From Kineosporia aurantiaca JCM 3230 (GTDB taxonomy: Bacteria > Actinomycetota > Actinomycetes > Actinomycetales > Kineosporiaceae), in assembly GCA_000719025.1 (NCBI GenBank), contig JODP01000022.1, positions 17,779 through 81,778 on the forward strand: DNA of 64,000 bases, written 5' to 3'. How positions within the stretch are numbered: position 1 is the stretch's first letter; every line of letters starts with the position of its first letter. Under the pieces are notes generated by a model. That model saw only the letters and a list, made by a program, of their open reading frames with translations. It ran no database searches and had not been told where the DNA came from. The translations under genes were made by a program, and so were the position numbers. This document shows positions 1-7,211 of the stretch, one piece after another.

Positions 1-331
1 GATCTTTGGCCCAGACACGGGCTGCTTGCCGGAGCCGGGGATCGGCCGGAATTGGTCCTCGGGTGCTGGCCCGGATGACGGTCCTGAGCTCATCAGGGTC
101 TTTGATTTGCGTGACCCGGGCCGCCCGACGGCCTTGGTAGATGGGGTAGACGATGACCCATGGGGAGATGATCGCGGCTCGCATGACGGCTTCGATGGCT
201 TGGTCTGCGAGGCCCTTGTGATGCCCAGGGGCGCCCTGATCGACTGCGTCGACCAGGAGGTACACCAAGGTCAGGATCGAAAAGCCTACGGCGACCCGGG
301 CCCACAGGGGGGTACCTCGCATCAGTCCCAT
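1..331 (-). CDS. Small membrane protein, cut by the window edge
   Basis: The leftward frame stays open from an ATG at 331 (another lies at 322) to the window edge, so the C-terminus is missing. Residues about 5 to 27 form a hydrophobic segment, and a second hydrophobic stretch around residues 50 to 65 (IISPWVIVYPIY) is followed by a basic, charged tail. This fits a small protein with two membrane segments. I do not recognise the family. Upstream in-frame codons down to a TTG near 376 are also open, so the start is uncertain, and no clear ribosome binding site decides it. Open frames on the other strand here are GC-rich shadows. Confidence 0.5.
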   Translation of the reverse strand, partial: MGLMRGTPLWARVAVGFSILTLVYLLVDAVDQGAPGHHKGLADQAIEAVMRAAIISPWVIVYPIYQGRRAARVTQIKDPDELRTVIRASTRGPIPADPRLRQAARVWAKD

Positions 332-508
332 GCCAGACAATTGTGGATGTTTGTCGCTCCCGTGCCAGTCGATGATCGTCAACGGCGGGGCGGGTGAGAC
401 TGGAGGACTTCTGCGGTCGGCTCGGGCGGCGTCGACCGCTGCCCCAACGTTCCGCAGGCGGTGGCCGATCTCCTCAGCCACCGCCGGGGCTGAGATTGCC
501 CGGTGGCG

Positions 509-721
509 TCAGCCGAGGAGCGTGTCGAACTCGCCGTTCTTGGCGCCGTCGATGAACGCGGCAACGCCGGCGCTGGTGCAGGTCAGGACGGCGCCGTTCT
601 TGTTCTTGCTGTCGCGGAGGTAGACAACCGAGGTCTGACCTGCCGTGACACCCAGCTCGACGCAGTCGCCGGAGTCTCCGGACTTGGTGGCCTTGATCCA
701 GGTGATGCCGTCGGTGCTCAT
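509..721 (-). CDS. DUF397 protein
   Basis: A 70-residue protein starting MSTDGITWIKA and carrying the DUF397 core: the Trp-Ile-Lys start, SGDCVELG, VVYLRDSKN and a closing AAFIDGAKNGEFD. DUF397 proteins are small partners of XRE regulators with a DUF5753 domain in actinomycetes, and some such pairs act in developmental control. The start codon overlaps the stop of the upstream XRE gene by four bases, so the pair is translationally coupled. By hand alignment it matches the DUF397 protein at 60908-61120 at 46 of 70 residues. The exact molecular job is unknown. Confidence 0.9.
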   Translation of the reverse strand: MSTDGITWIKATKSGDSGDCVELGVTAGQTSVVYLRDSKNKNGAVLTCTSAGVAAFIDGAKNGEFDTLLG

Positions 722-1566
722 CGCTTGTACTCCTTGAGGTGAATCGCCTGAGTCATCAGGCTCGCACACCGCGCCCTCAACTCGTCCAGCACGGCCGTCT
801 TCACCGAGTACTGCCCGGACAGATGGGTCTCCACGTACGCAAGGTCAGGCTCTCGAGCGTCATCAAACTCAAGGATCGTGAAGCCGCCCTTGTTCGCAGC
901 TGTGGCGCCCGCGGTGAAGGGCAGAACGCGGATGGAGACGTTGGGCCTGGCGTCCAGGGCGCGAAGGTGCTCTACCTGCTTGGCCATGGTCTCGGGGCCT
1001 CCGATCTGCCGGACGAGGGCCGCCTCGTCCAGCACGATGCAGACCTCACTGCCCTGGCGACCGAACACGTTCTGCGCGCGACGCCCGCGAATCTCGGCCA
1101 CTCGGCGGGCATAGCCGGGATCGTCGACGTGGTGAGGGTTCTTGGAGGCAAGAGCCGTGGCGTAGGCGGGAGTTTGGCAGACGCCGGGGACGAGCAGCCC
1201 GACGATGTGGATCCGGTCGGCGACGGCCTCCAGGTCGAGCAACTGGACCAGCCAGGGCGCGATGTCCTGGCGGTAGCGCTCGTGCCATTCGTCCTCATCA
1301 GCCTGGTCCACCATCTCCAGGATGCGGGACGTGGTCTCAGGCGCGATCCGGTAAAGACGGCAGGCGCTTTCGACGAGGGTGTAGTTGGGTTTTACCTCGC
1401 CGTTCTCGAGCCGGCGGATGGTGCGGGGATTGACGCGCAGGGCGGCGGCCGCCTCGGTGATGGGTAGTTCCTTCTCGAGGCGGTCGGCGTGAAAGGCCTC
1501 GCGGGCGGCCTTGAGTTGGCGCCCGACCGACCTGCGCTGGGTTGCGGCGCTCGCCTTCTGGGTCAT
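718..1566 (-). CDS. XRE regulator with DUF5753 domain
   Basis: A 282-residue regulator. Residues about 10 to 70 form a helix-turn-helix of the XRE class (AAALRVNPRTIRRLENGEVKP). The rest is a DUF5753 domain, recognisable by WLVQLLDLEAVADRI, the PGVCQTPAYA motif, the Asp-Glu-Ala-Ala strand and the closing RVLPF and EFDDA segments. The start at MTQKASAATQ is chosen because the paralogue at 61964 begins with the same residues. It reads into the DUF397 gene with a four-base overlap. Regulators of this type usually work with the adjacent DUF397 protein. Its target is not evident; nothing nearby looks metabolically linked. Confidence 0.92.
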   Translation of the reverse strand: MTQKASAATQRRSVGRQLKAAREAFHADRLEKELPITEAAAALRVNPRTIRRLENGEVKPNYTLVESACRLYRIAPETTSRILEMVDQADEDEWHERYRQDIAPWLVQLLDLEAVADRIHIVGLLVPGVCQTPAYATALASKNPHHVDDPGYARRVAEIRGRRAQNVFGRQGSEVCIVLDEAALVRQIGGPETMAKQVEHLRALDARPNVSIRVLPFTAGATAANKGGFTILEFDDAREPDLAYVETHLSGQYSVKTAVLDELRARCASLMTQAIHLKEYKR

Positions 1567-1631
1567 GCAGCTATCGTAAACCCGCTTGACGATGGACATT
1601 TCCAGTAGGACTTCGTGTCACCAGCGGCGAG

Positions 1632-2216
1632 TCACAGCGCCTTCAGGCCCGCCGTCACGGTTGCGACGAAGCGGTCCAGGTCGGCCGGCTCGAGCGTGCT
1701 GCGGCGCACCACGACGCGCCAGTACAAGCAGCTCACGGTCAGGTCGAGCGCGGCCTCGCGGTGCAGATCGGCCGACAGTTCGCCGCGGGCGACGGCCCGG
1801 TCCACCACCTCCAGCGTCCGTTGGCCGAACGGGGTGCCGACCGTGGCGGTGATCCGCTCGGACAGATCGCCGTTGCGCAGGGCCTCCGAGGCCAGGTCGG
1901 CCATGATGGCGGGCAGGTCGGGGGTGGCCAGCAGGCCGGCGAAGGACTCCATCAGCGAGCGCAGATCCGTCTGCAGGTCATGGCCGGTCGGGGGACCCGG
2001 CTGGACCAGGACGTCACCGATCACGTCGCCGATCAGCGCCAGCTTGGACGGCCAGCGCCGGTAGATGGCCGCCTTGCCGACCCCGGCCCGGCGCGCGACC
2101 GCCTCCATCGAGACCCGCGCGTACCCACCGGTGGCCAGTTCCTGCAGCACAGCGGCCCGGATGGCCTCGGTGACGTCGGCGCGGTGGACGGCGGCTCCGG
2201 CGGGGGGTCGGCTCAT
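1632..2216 (-). CDS. TetR-family transcriptional regulator
   Basis: A 194-residue TetR-type repressor. The N-terminal DNA-binding domain (residues about 15 to 60) has the helix-turn-helix VSMEAVARRAGVGKAAIYRRW. The C-terminal part is a helical ligand-binding domain, as in TetR_C families with a long RVVVRRSTLEPADLDRFV end. It is transcribed divergently from the GMC oxidoreductase at 2311. The 94-base gap holds an 18-bp perfect palindrome and an outer 9-bp inverted repeat, the expected site for autoregulation and control of the oxidoreductase. The inducer is unknown. Confidence 0.92.
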   Translation of the reverse strand: MSRPPAGAAVHRADVTEAIRAAVLQELATGGYARVSMEAVARRAGVGKAAIYRRWPSKLALIGDVIGDVLVQPGPPTGHDLQTDLRSLMESFAGLLATPDLPAIMADLASEALRNGDLSERITATVGTPFGQRTLEVVDRAVARGELSADLHREAALDLTVSCLYWRVVVRRSTLEPADLDRFVATVTAGLKAL

Positions 2217-2222
2217 GCACGG

Positions 2223-2289
2223 ACCCTAACCAAACGGGTTCGATGGATGACGGGACTCGGTGGGTTAGGGTCGGAACGGTACCGTTCCG
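2223..2289. promoter_or_regulatory. Divergent promoter with TetR-type operators
   Basis: Between a TetR gene and a GMC oxidoreductase gene. CGGAACGGTACCGTTCCG at 2272-2289 is a perfect 18-bp palindrome. A second perfect inverted repeat pairs ACCCTAACC (2223-2231) with GGTTAGGGT (2263-2271), and its right arm abuts the palindrome. Perfect dyads of this length in a TetR divergent gap are typical operators. That this TetR protein binds them is inference. Confidence 0.7.
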
Positions 2290-2310
2290 TCGTGTTGTAG
2301 GTTGCTGGAC

Positions 2311-3912
2311 ATGTCCACGAATCAGAACTTCGACGTTGTCGTCGTGGGGGCCGGAAGCGCCGGGAGTGTGCTGGCCGCCCGTCTGTCCGAGAACCCCCGG
2401 CTGCGCGTGGCTCTCCTGGAGACTGGGGACGGGGGTCTGCCGCAGGAGCTGACCGTTCCTGGGTACGGAGCCCTGGCGGCGATGGGGGAGCGGGCCTGGG
2501 CCTCGCCGACCACGCCGCAGGAGGCCGTTTCGGGGCGGGTGGTGCCGCTGGTGACCGGCACCGGCCTGGGCGGCGGCAGCGGCATCAACAGCATGGGCTG
2601 GCTGCAGGCTCACCCCGCCGACTACGACGGCTGGGCCGCGGATGGCGCCGAGGGTTGGGATGCCACGAGCGTCCTGCCGCTGTTCGCCCGCATCGAGGAT
2701 CACGAGTTGGGGTCCTCGGGTACCCACGGCTCGGGTGGCCCGATGGCGATCTCCGGTCCCCGGCATCTGCATCCTCTAGCGCTGCCCTTCGTCCGGGCCG
2801 CTCGCGAGCAGGGCTGGGCCGTGAGTACCGATCTGAGCAGGGACCAGCGGACCGGAATTTCACTGGCTCCCAGCAATATTCGTGACGGGCGCCGTCACAG
2901 CGTCGTGGACGGATACCTGGACCCCGCCCGCGACCGGGCCAACCTGAGCATTCTGACCAACACCCGCGTCACCCAGGTCCTGCTGGACGGCGAGCGGGCC
3001 GTGGGCGTCCGGATCGTCAGCCAGGACGGGTCGGCCCAGGAACTTCTGGCGTCCGCGGGCGTCGTCGTCACCGCCGGAGCCCTGCGCACCCCGCAGGTTC
3101 TGATGCTGTCCGGCCTCGGTCCGGCCGCACACCTGGCCGAGCACGGCATCGCCGTGGCCCGGGACCTGCCGGCCGTCGGCTCCTACCTCCAGGACCACCC
3201 GGCCGTCGCCCTGCCATTCATGGCCGACCCCTCACTGCTGCCCGGTTCTTATGGCGGTGCTGACGCGCAGGCCGACTACGAGCTGATGCGCCGCGGTCCG
3301 CTCTCGACCCTGGCCCAGGTTGCCGCGCTGATCCCCTCCGCCGCGCGCATTGCCGACCCGGACGCGCCGCCGGAACTGGTCTATGGCCTGGCGATGCTGG
3401 GACAGCACGCGGGCCTGCCCGCCTTCGAGGGGCCCAGCGGTGCCTGGGTGGTCGGACTGGTCGACCCCGACAGCCGCGGCACGGTACGGCTGAGCTCGGC
3501 CGACCCGACGGACGAGGTCGTCGTGGACCCCCGCTACCTCACGGAGGCCACCGACCGGCGCCGGCTGCGCGACGGCGTCCGTTCCGGGATGCGGTTGCTG
3601 AACAGCCCTGCGCTGAAGGGACTTCTGGAGCCCATGCTGGCGGAACCGGCCGACGACGCCGCCCTGGACGCCTTCATCGACGCGACCCTCGCCACGTATT
3701 ACCACCCGGCCGGGACGGCCCGGATCGGGACGGACGCCCAGACGTCCGTGGTGGACGCCCGGCTGCGGGTCCACGGGCTGCGGGGCCTGTGGGTGGCCGA
3801 CGCCTCGGTCATGCCGCGCATCACCCGCACCCTTCCCCAAGCCACGATCGTGGCCATCGCGGAGCGGGGCGCCGAGCTGATCGCGCAGGAGATCGCCTCC
3901 GCCGAAAGGTGA
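2311..3912 (+). CDS. GMC-family FAD oxidoreductase
   Basis: A 533-residue flavoprotein of the glucose-methanol-choline oxidoreductase family, which oxidises alcohols using FAD. The N-terminus has the dinucleotide-binding VVVGAGSAGSVLAARL; the GMC signature appears as GTGLGGGSGINSMGW near residue 90; the C-terminus has the catalytic YHPAGTARIG. In the last catalytic segment (LPQATIVAIAER) a Gln stands where family members usually have Asn or His, so activity may be altered. The ATG at 2311 is preferred over a TTG nine bases upstream. It is probably controlled by the divergent TetR gene. The substrate cannot be told from sequence. Confidence 0.9.
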   Translation: MSTNQNFDVVVVGAGSAGSVLAARLSENPRLRVALLETGDGGLPQELTVPGYGALAAMGERAWASPTTPQEAVSGRVVPLVTGTGLGGGSGINSMGWLQAHPADYDGWAADGAEGWDATSVLPLFARIEDHELGSSGTHGSGGPMAISGPRHLHPLALPFVRAAREQGWAVSTDLSRDQRTGISLAPSNIRDGRRHSVVDGYLDPARDRANLSILTNTRVTQVLLDGERAVGVRIVSQDGSAQELLASAGVVVTAGALRTPQVLMLSGLGPAAHLAEHGIAVARDLPAVGSYLQDHPAVALPFMADPSLLPGSYGGADAQADYELMRRGPLSTLAQVAALIPSAARIADPDAPPELVYGLAMLGQHAGLPAFEGPSGAWVVGLVDPDSRGTVRLSSADPTDEVVVDPRYLTEATDRRRLRDGVRSGMRLLNSPALKGLLEPMLAEPADDAALDAFIDATLATYYHPAGTARIGTDAQTSVVDARLRVHGLRGLWVADASVMPRITRTLPQATIVAIAERGAELIAQEIASAER

Positions 3913-4032
3913 GCTGACGTCGGCTGTACTAGCTGGTGTGGCGGGGCTGAGTGATGCGGTGGGCCGTCAGCGGTAGTTGTTTTCGTTGAGCAGGATCAAC
4001 CCGGGCCGACCGGTCCATGACCCGCGGGGATA

Positions 4033-4071
4033 CGCCGCTCGGTGTCCGGTGACACGGGACACCGAGCGGCG
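4033..4071. terminator. Hairpin between convergent genes
   Basis: Arms CGCCGCTCGGTGTCC (4033-4047) and GGACACCGAGCGGCG (4057-4071) pair perfectly over 15 bp around a nine-base loop. It lies between the end of the GMC oxidoreductase and the end of the convergent sedolisin gene, so it probably terminates both. There is no long T tract, as is usual in high-GC actinobacteria. Confidence 0.8.
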
Positions 4072-4088
4072 CTGGTGGGGGAGAGGGG

Positions 4089-5312
4089 CTAGAAGGCGCC
4101 GATCCCGTTCGGCGTCCCCAGCCCGGTCGGGCCGTCCCATCCGGTGCCGGCGGTGCAGAGCACCTTGGTCGAGCAGGATCCGTTGCTGCCGCTGGTCACG
4201 TCGAACAGCGAGGACGGGTGCGCGTAGGCCAGCGACGGCCCGATCACGGTGCTGGCCACCGGGCCGGCCAGGGCGTAGACCGAGGCGATGATCGGTGAGG
4301 CCACGCTGGTCCCGCCGTAGACCGTCCAGCCGCTGGCTCCGTAGGTCTGGTAGACCGCCACCCCGGTGTTGGGGTTGGCCACCGCGGAGACGTCGGCCTC
4401 GGCCCGCTTGCTACAACCGGTGGTGACGCTGCTCTGGTAGCTCGGCTTGGTCTCCACGCTCGAGCACCCGGAACCAGCGCCGGACCAGGCGGTCTCGGTC
4501 CATCCCCGGGTGGCTGTGGTCGAGCTGGTCAGGCTGGTCCCGCCGACCGCGGTCAGGGTCGGGACGGTGGCCGGCCAGGCCGCGCCGTATCCGTCGTCTC
4601 CGGAACTGGCGGTGATCGCCACGCCGGAGTGGTTGAAGGAGGTGTCGTAGGACTTGTAGGAGCTGGACTCGGTGGCGCCCCAGCTGTTGGAGACGAACTT
4701 GGCGCCCAGCGTGACCGCCTCGTTCTCGGCGGTGCTCAGGTTGGCGATCGAGGCCGACGTGGCCTCGACCAGCAGGATCTTGCAGTTGGGGCAGATCGCG
4801 CTGACCATCTCGACGTCGAGGGCGATCTCGCCGGCCCAGCCGGAGTTGTTGGCCGGCAGGCTGGTGGTCGAGCCGGTCTGGCTGACCTTCTTGAAGCAGC
4901 CGTTGGCCGTGGTGCAGGCCGGGAGCCCGTACTGCGTGCGGTACACCGCCAGGTCGGCCTCGGCGTTCGGGTCGTTGTAGGCGTCCACGATGCCCACCGT
5001 CTGCCCGGACCCGTTGGTACTGGAGGGCAGGGCATAGGCGGACTGCAGGCTGGCCGGGCTCAGGCCGGAGGGGGTGGCGTTCGGTGCGATCGCGTCGGCC
5101 TTCAGGGCCGAGGGCTCACTGATATCGGTGCGACGCAAGGCGAAACACGTTGCCTGTCCTCGCTTCGCTGAGGTGGCACAACTGTGGACGTAGCCGGCGG
5201 CCTGGGCGGAGCCCGCCGAGAAGCCGGTCACGATCAGGGCGAGCGCACTGATCAGGAGGATGGCGAACCGGGCGGCCGATCGGGGTCGCCGGGAATGGGA
5301 GAGGGTACTCAT
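4089..5312 (-). CDS. Secreted sedolisin-type (S53) serine peptidase
   Basis: A 407-residue exported protease. The N-terminus is a signal peptide: basic RRPRSAAR, hydrophobic FAILLISALALIVTGF, then a cleavage site near SAQAAG. S53 peptidases use a Glu-Asp-Ser triad: GEIALDVEM supplies Glu and Asp, SSGDDG supplies the oxyanion Asp, and GGTSVASP supplies the nucleophilic Ser. Several Cys residues (CTTANGC, CPNC, CSTKVLC) suggest disulfides. It lacks the long activation propeptide of kumamolisin-type enzymes, as in short actinobacterial relatives. The start is set by the signal peptide and by AAGGAG upstream. The divergent neighbour at 5611 is a Trypco1 protein. Confidence 0.88.
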   Translation of the reverse strand: MSTLSHSRRPRSAARFAILLISALALIVTGFSAGSAQAAGYVHSCATSAKRGQATCFALRRTDISEPSALKADAIAPNATPSGLSPASLQSAYALPSSTNGSGQTVGIVDAYNDPNAEADLAVYRTQYGLPACTTANGCFKKVSQTGSTTSLPANNSGWAGEIALDVEMVSAICPNCKILLVEATSASIANLSTAENEAVTLGAKFVSNSWGATESSSYKSYDTSFNHSGVAITASSGDDGYGAAWPATVPTLTAVGGTSLTSSTTATRGWTETAWSGAGSGCSSVETKPSYQSSVTTGCSKRAEADVSAVANPNTGVAVYQTYGASGWTVYGGTSVASPIIASVYALAGPVASTVIGPSLAYAHPSSLFDVTSGSNGSCSTKVLCTAGTGWDGPTGLGTPNGIGAF

Positions 5313-5610
5313 CTGGGCACTCCTTCTGGGCACCAGGACGCAGTCCACCGGGATCGCCGGTCGACAGCAGGTGGTGCCTCGTACGGTCAGGGTCGTACGT
5401 GCCTCAGAGTAAGTATTCGGACACTGTGGTAAAAGGTCGCTTTTGTTACGTTTCCTGTGAACTGGCTGAGGACGCCCCCGGTGGGCCGGAAGCATCCGGC
5501 CATCGATACCGGCCGGCTCGCGTCGGCGCGGTCCCGAAATGTCGTGACGAGCGAACACTGGCGGTTCTGTGCCATATTCGTGGTTTCGTGTCACCGGGGC
5601 AGGGAGCGGC

Positions 5611-5931
5611 ATGGCGGAGCTAATGCGGTACCAGCTGGAGGACGGCTCGGAGGTCATGTTCGAGTTCGAGAACTCAACCTTGGTCGATTCGCACGGTGGC
5701 GGCGACGTCGTGCACGAGGGCGGACGCCTGGCCGGCAAGCTGGCCGGCATCACGGCGGCGGCTCAGCAGGTGGCCCAGGCAATGCGGGAGAAAGTCGAGC
5801 CGGACGAGCTGCAGCTGGAACTGGGGGTGAAGATCGCGGGCGAGGTGAATGCCTGGTTCTTCGCCAAGCAGCAGGGGGAGGCGACCATCAAGGTGACGCT
5901 GACCTGGAAGAAGGACACACCTCAGCCGTGA
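5611..5931 (+). CDS. Trypsin-co-occurring domain 1 (Trypco1, CU044_2847-type) protein
   Basis: A 106-residue protein matching the Trypsin-co-occurring domain 1 pattern: RYQLEDGSEVMFEFE at the start, a central helix, the acidic QLELGVKIAGEV strand, then a closing KVTLTWKK. These small proteins are found next to trypsin-like proteases and in predicted conflict systems; their biochemical role is not established. Here the nearest protease is the divergent sedolisin about 300 bases away. AGGGAG just before the ATG supports the start. The 298-base divergent gap shows a repeated TCGTACG motif and no other gene. Confidence 0.8.
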   Translation: MAELMRYQLEDGSEVMFEFENSTLVDSHGGGDVVHEGGRLAGKLAGITAAAQQVAQAMREKVEPDELQLELGVKIAGEVNAWFFAKQQGEATIKVTLTWKKDTPQP

Positions 5932-6056
5932 GCTCCGGGCCTGCGACGGCGGTGCCGGACGGCCAGGATCCGAGAACGGGCCGTGGGGCTCCCCGGACCT
6001 GTACGGCGGCCCCTTGATGACGCTGCGGGCCTTGGAGTCGTTCTGCTGGTGCGGGA

Positions 6057-6491
6057 TTACCGGGGGTCGTCGTCCGGCTTGGGCATGATGACCTTTCGGC
6101 TGGTTCCGTCCGGGCGCACACCCAGAGTGGGGACGACCTGGCTGTTCATGATGCCGCGTTCGTCCATCACCGAGCCCGCGGCCAGGTTGTCCAGCTTGCA
6201 CAAGGTTATCTCGCGAGTTCCCAGCAAGTCGTAGGTCTTCGGGTCCATCAGCAGTTCGTGCCGGTAGTGATCCGTGTCGACATAGGCGAGAGCCACCCCG
6301 GACTGGCCGGTGATGCTCTTCACCCCCTTGACCACCTCGACGTCGGGGAGGGTCGCCAGCGCGTCATAGACCGCGGCCCGGACCGGCCCGGTGACCCAGC
6401 GCTCGGCCAGCAAAACCTCGGCCTGCTTGAAGACGTAGTCGGTCCTGGGCTGTGAGCCGATCTTCCCGATCCCGAGCAGGTCGGTCAGCAT
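6057..6491 (-). CDS. CU044_5270-like protein fragment
   Basis: The frame resembles the C-terminal half of CU044_5270-family proteins: PVRAAVYDALATLPDVEV, a GVALAYVD strand, the LLMDPKTYDLLG motif and a polar closing segment. Family members normally carry an N-terminal cytoplasmic part and a membrane helix, which are not visible here. The open frame continues upstream to 6677 but that part does not look family-like and would overlap the next gene, so I start at the ATG at 6491. This is probably a truncated remnant, or a short form. Function unknown. Confidence 0.45.
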   Translation of the reverse strand: MLTDLLGIGKIGSQPRTDYVFKQAEVLLAERWVTGPVRAAVYDALATLPDVEVVKGVKSITGQSGVALAYVDTDHYRHELLMDPKTYDLLGTREITLCKLDNLAAGSVMDERGIMNSQVVPTLGVRPDGTSRKVIMPKPDDDPR

Positions 6492-6621
6492 CCCCGGGCC
6501 CGTGGTCGGTGCGTCCGCGTCATAGGCGGGCTGAAGGTCGCAGTGAGGCAGCCGCTCCTGATGGAAGGCCTTTTCCGTGCAGAGCCCCTTTAGGGTGAGC
6601 GGAGGGAGTGCGCCTGGATCG

Positions 6622-7044
6622 CTACCTGAGGTGGGTGTATGCGATGACGGAGCCCACGACGCAGACCACACCAGCAAGCAGCGGAAGCACGAAGCCGACG
6701 AGTTCGTGGCCCGGGGCGGGCAGCCAGTACGCCCCGGCCGGGTCCTCCGGAAGGTACATCAGTTCCACGCGGCTACCCACGCCCGGCCGAACATTGGGCG
6801 TTGGCAGGCTGTGCCCGCACGGAACCTCGTACGTGTCCCCCTGGCGATCGACGAAGCGGATCATCGGCTCGTACATGGTCTGGCTCGGGGAAAAGGATGA
6901 ACGATACTGCCTCAGCCGGCTGACGACCCCGACCGTGCGCAGGCCGCGGCCGGTCACCAGTTGCCTCGTCTCAAGCTGCATCACGGAGACCGCGAGCAAG
7001 CCCAGACCGGTCAGGAGGACTATCGAGCAGAGGACATCCGGCAC
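6622..7044 (-). CDS. DUF3592 membrane protein
   Basis: A 140-residue protein with a GTG start. It has one hydrophobic helix at residues about 4 to 22, an extracytoplasmic or cytoplasmic beta-rich middle (RGLRTVGVVSRLR, then IRFVDRQGDTYEV, then GSRVELMYLPEDP) and a second helix at about 113 to 136. This is the DUF3592 layout, in which two helices flank a small beta domain. Its function is unknown. It reads in the same direction as the fragment at 6057. Nothing is seen in the 167 bases between it and the kinase gene. Confidence 0.75.
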   Translation of the reverse strand: MPDVLCSIVLLTGLGLLAVSVMQLETRQLVTGRGLRTVGVVSRLRQYRSSFSPSQTMYEPMIRFVDRQGDTYEVPCGHSLPTPNVRPGVGSRVELMYLPEDPAGAYWLPAPGHELVGFVLPLLAGVVCVVGSVIAYTHLR

Positions 7045-7211
7045 AACGAAATTATTTCAAGCAGATGGGGTGTTGGTGGCCCAAATGATCACATGTGGCC
7101 CCGGCCACGTCCCTGACACCTGGCCGGTCCATCCCCTGCGCCCCAGCCAACCCAGGTCCGTCCCGTCCGGCGCTTGCTTCGCGTGCTTGCTGAAGCCGCG
7201 CCGAGCGCGAG

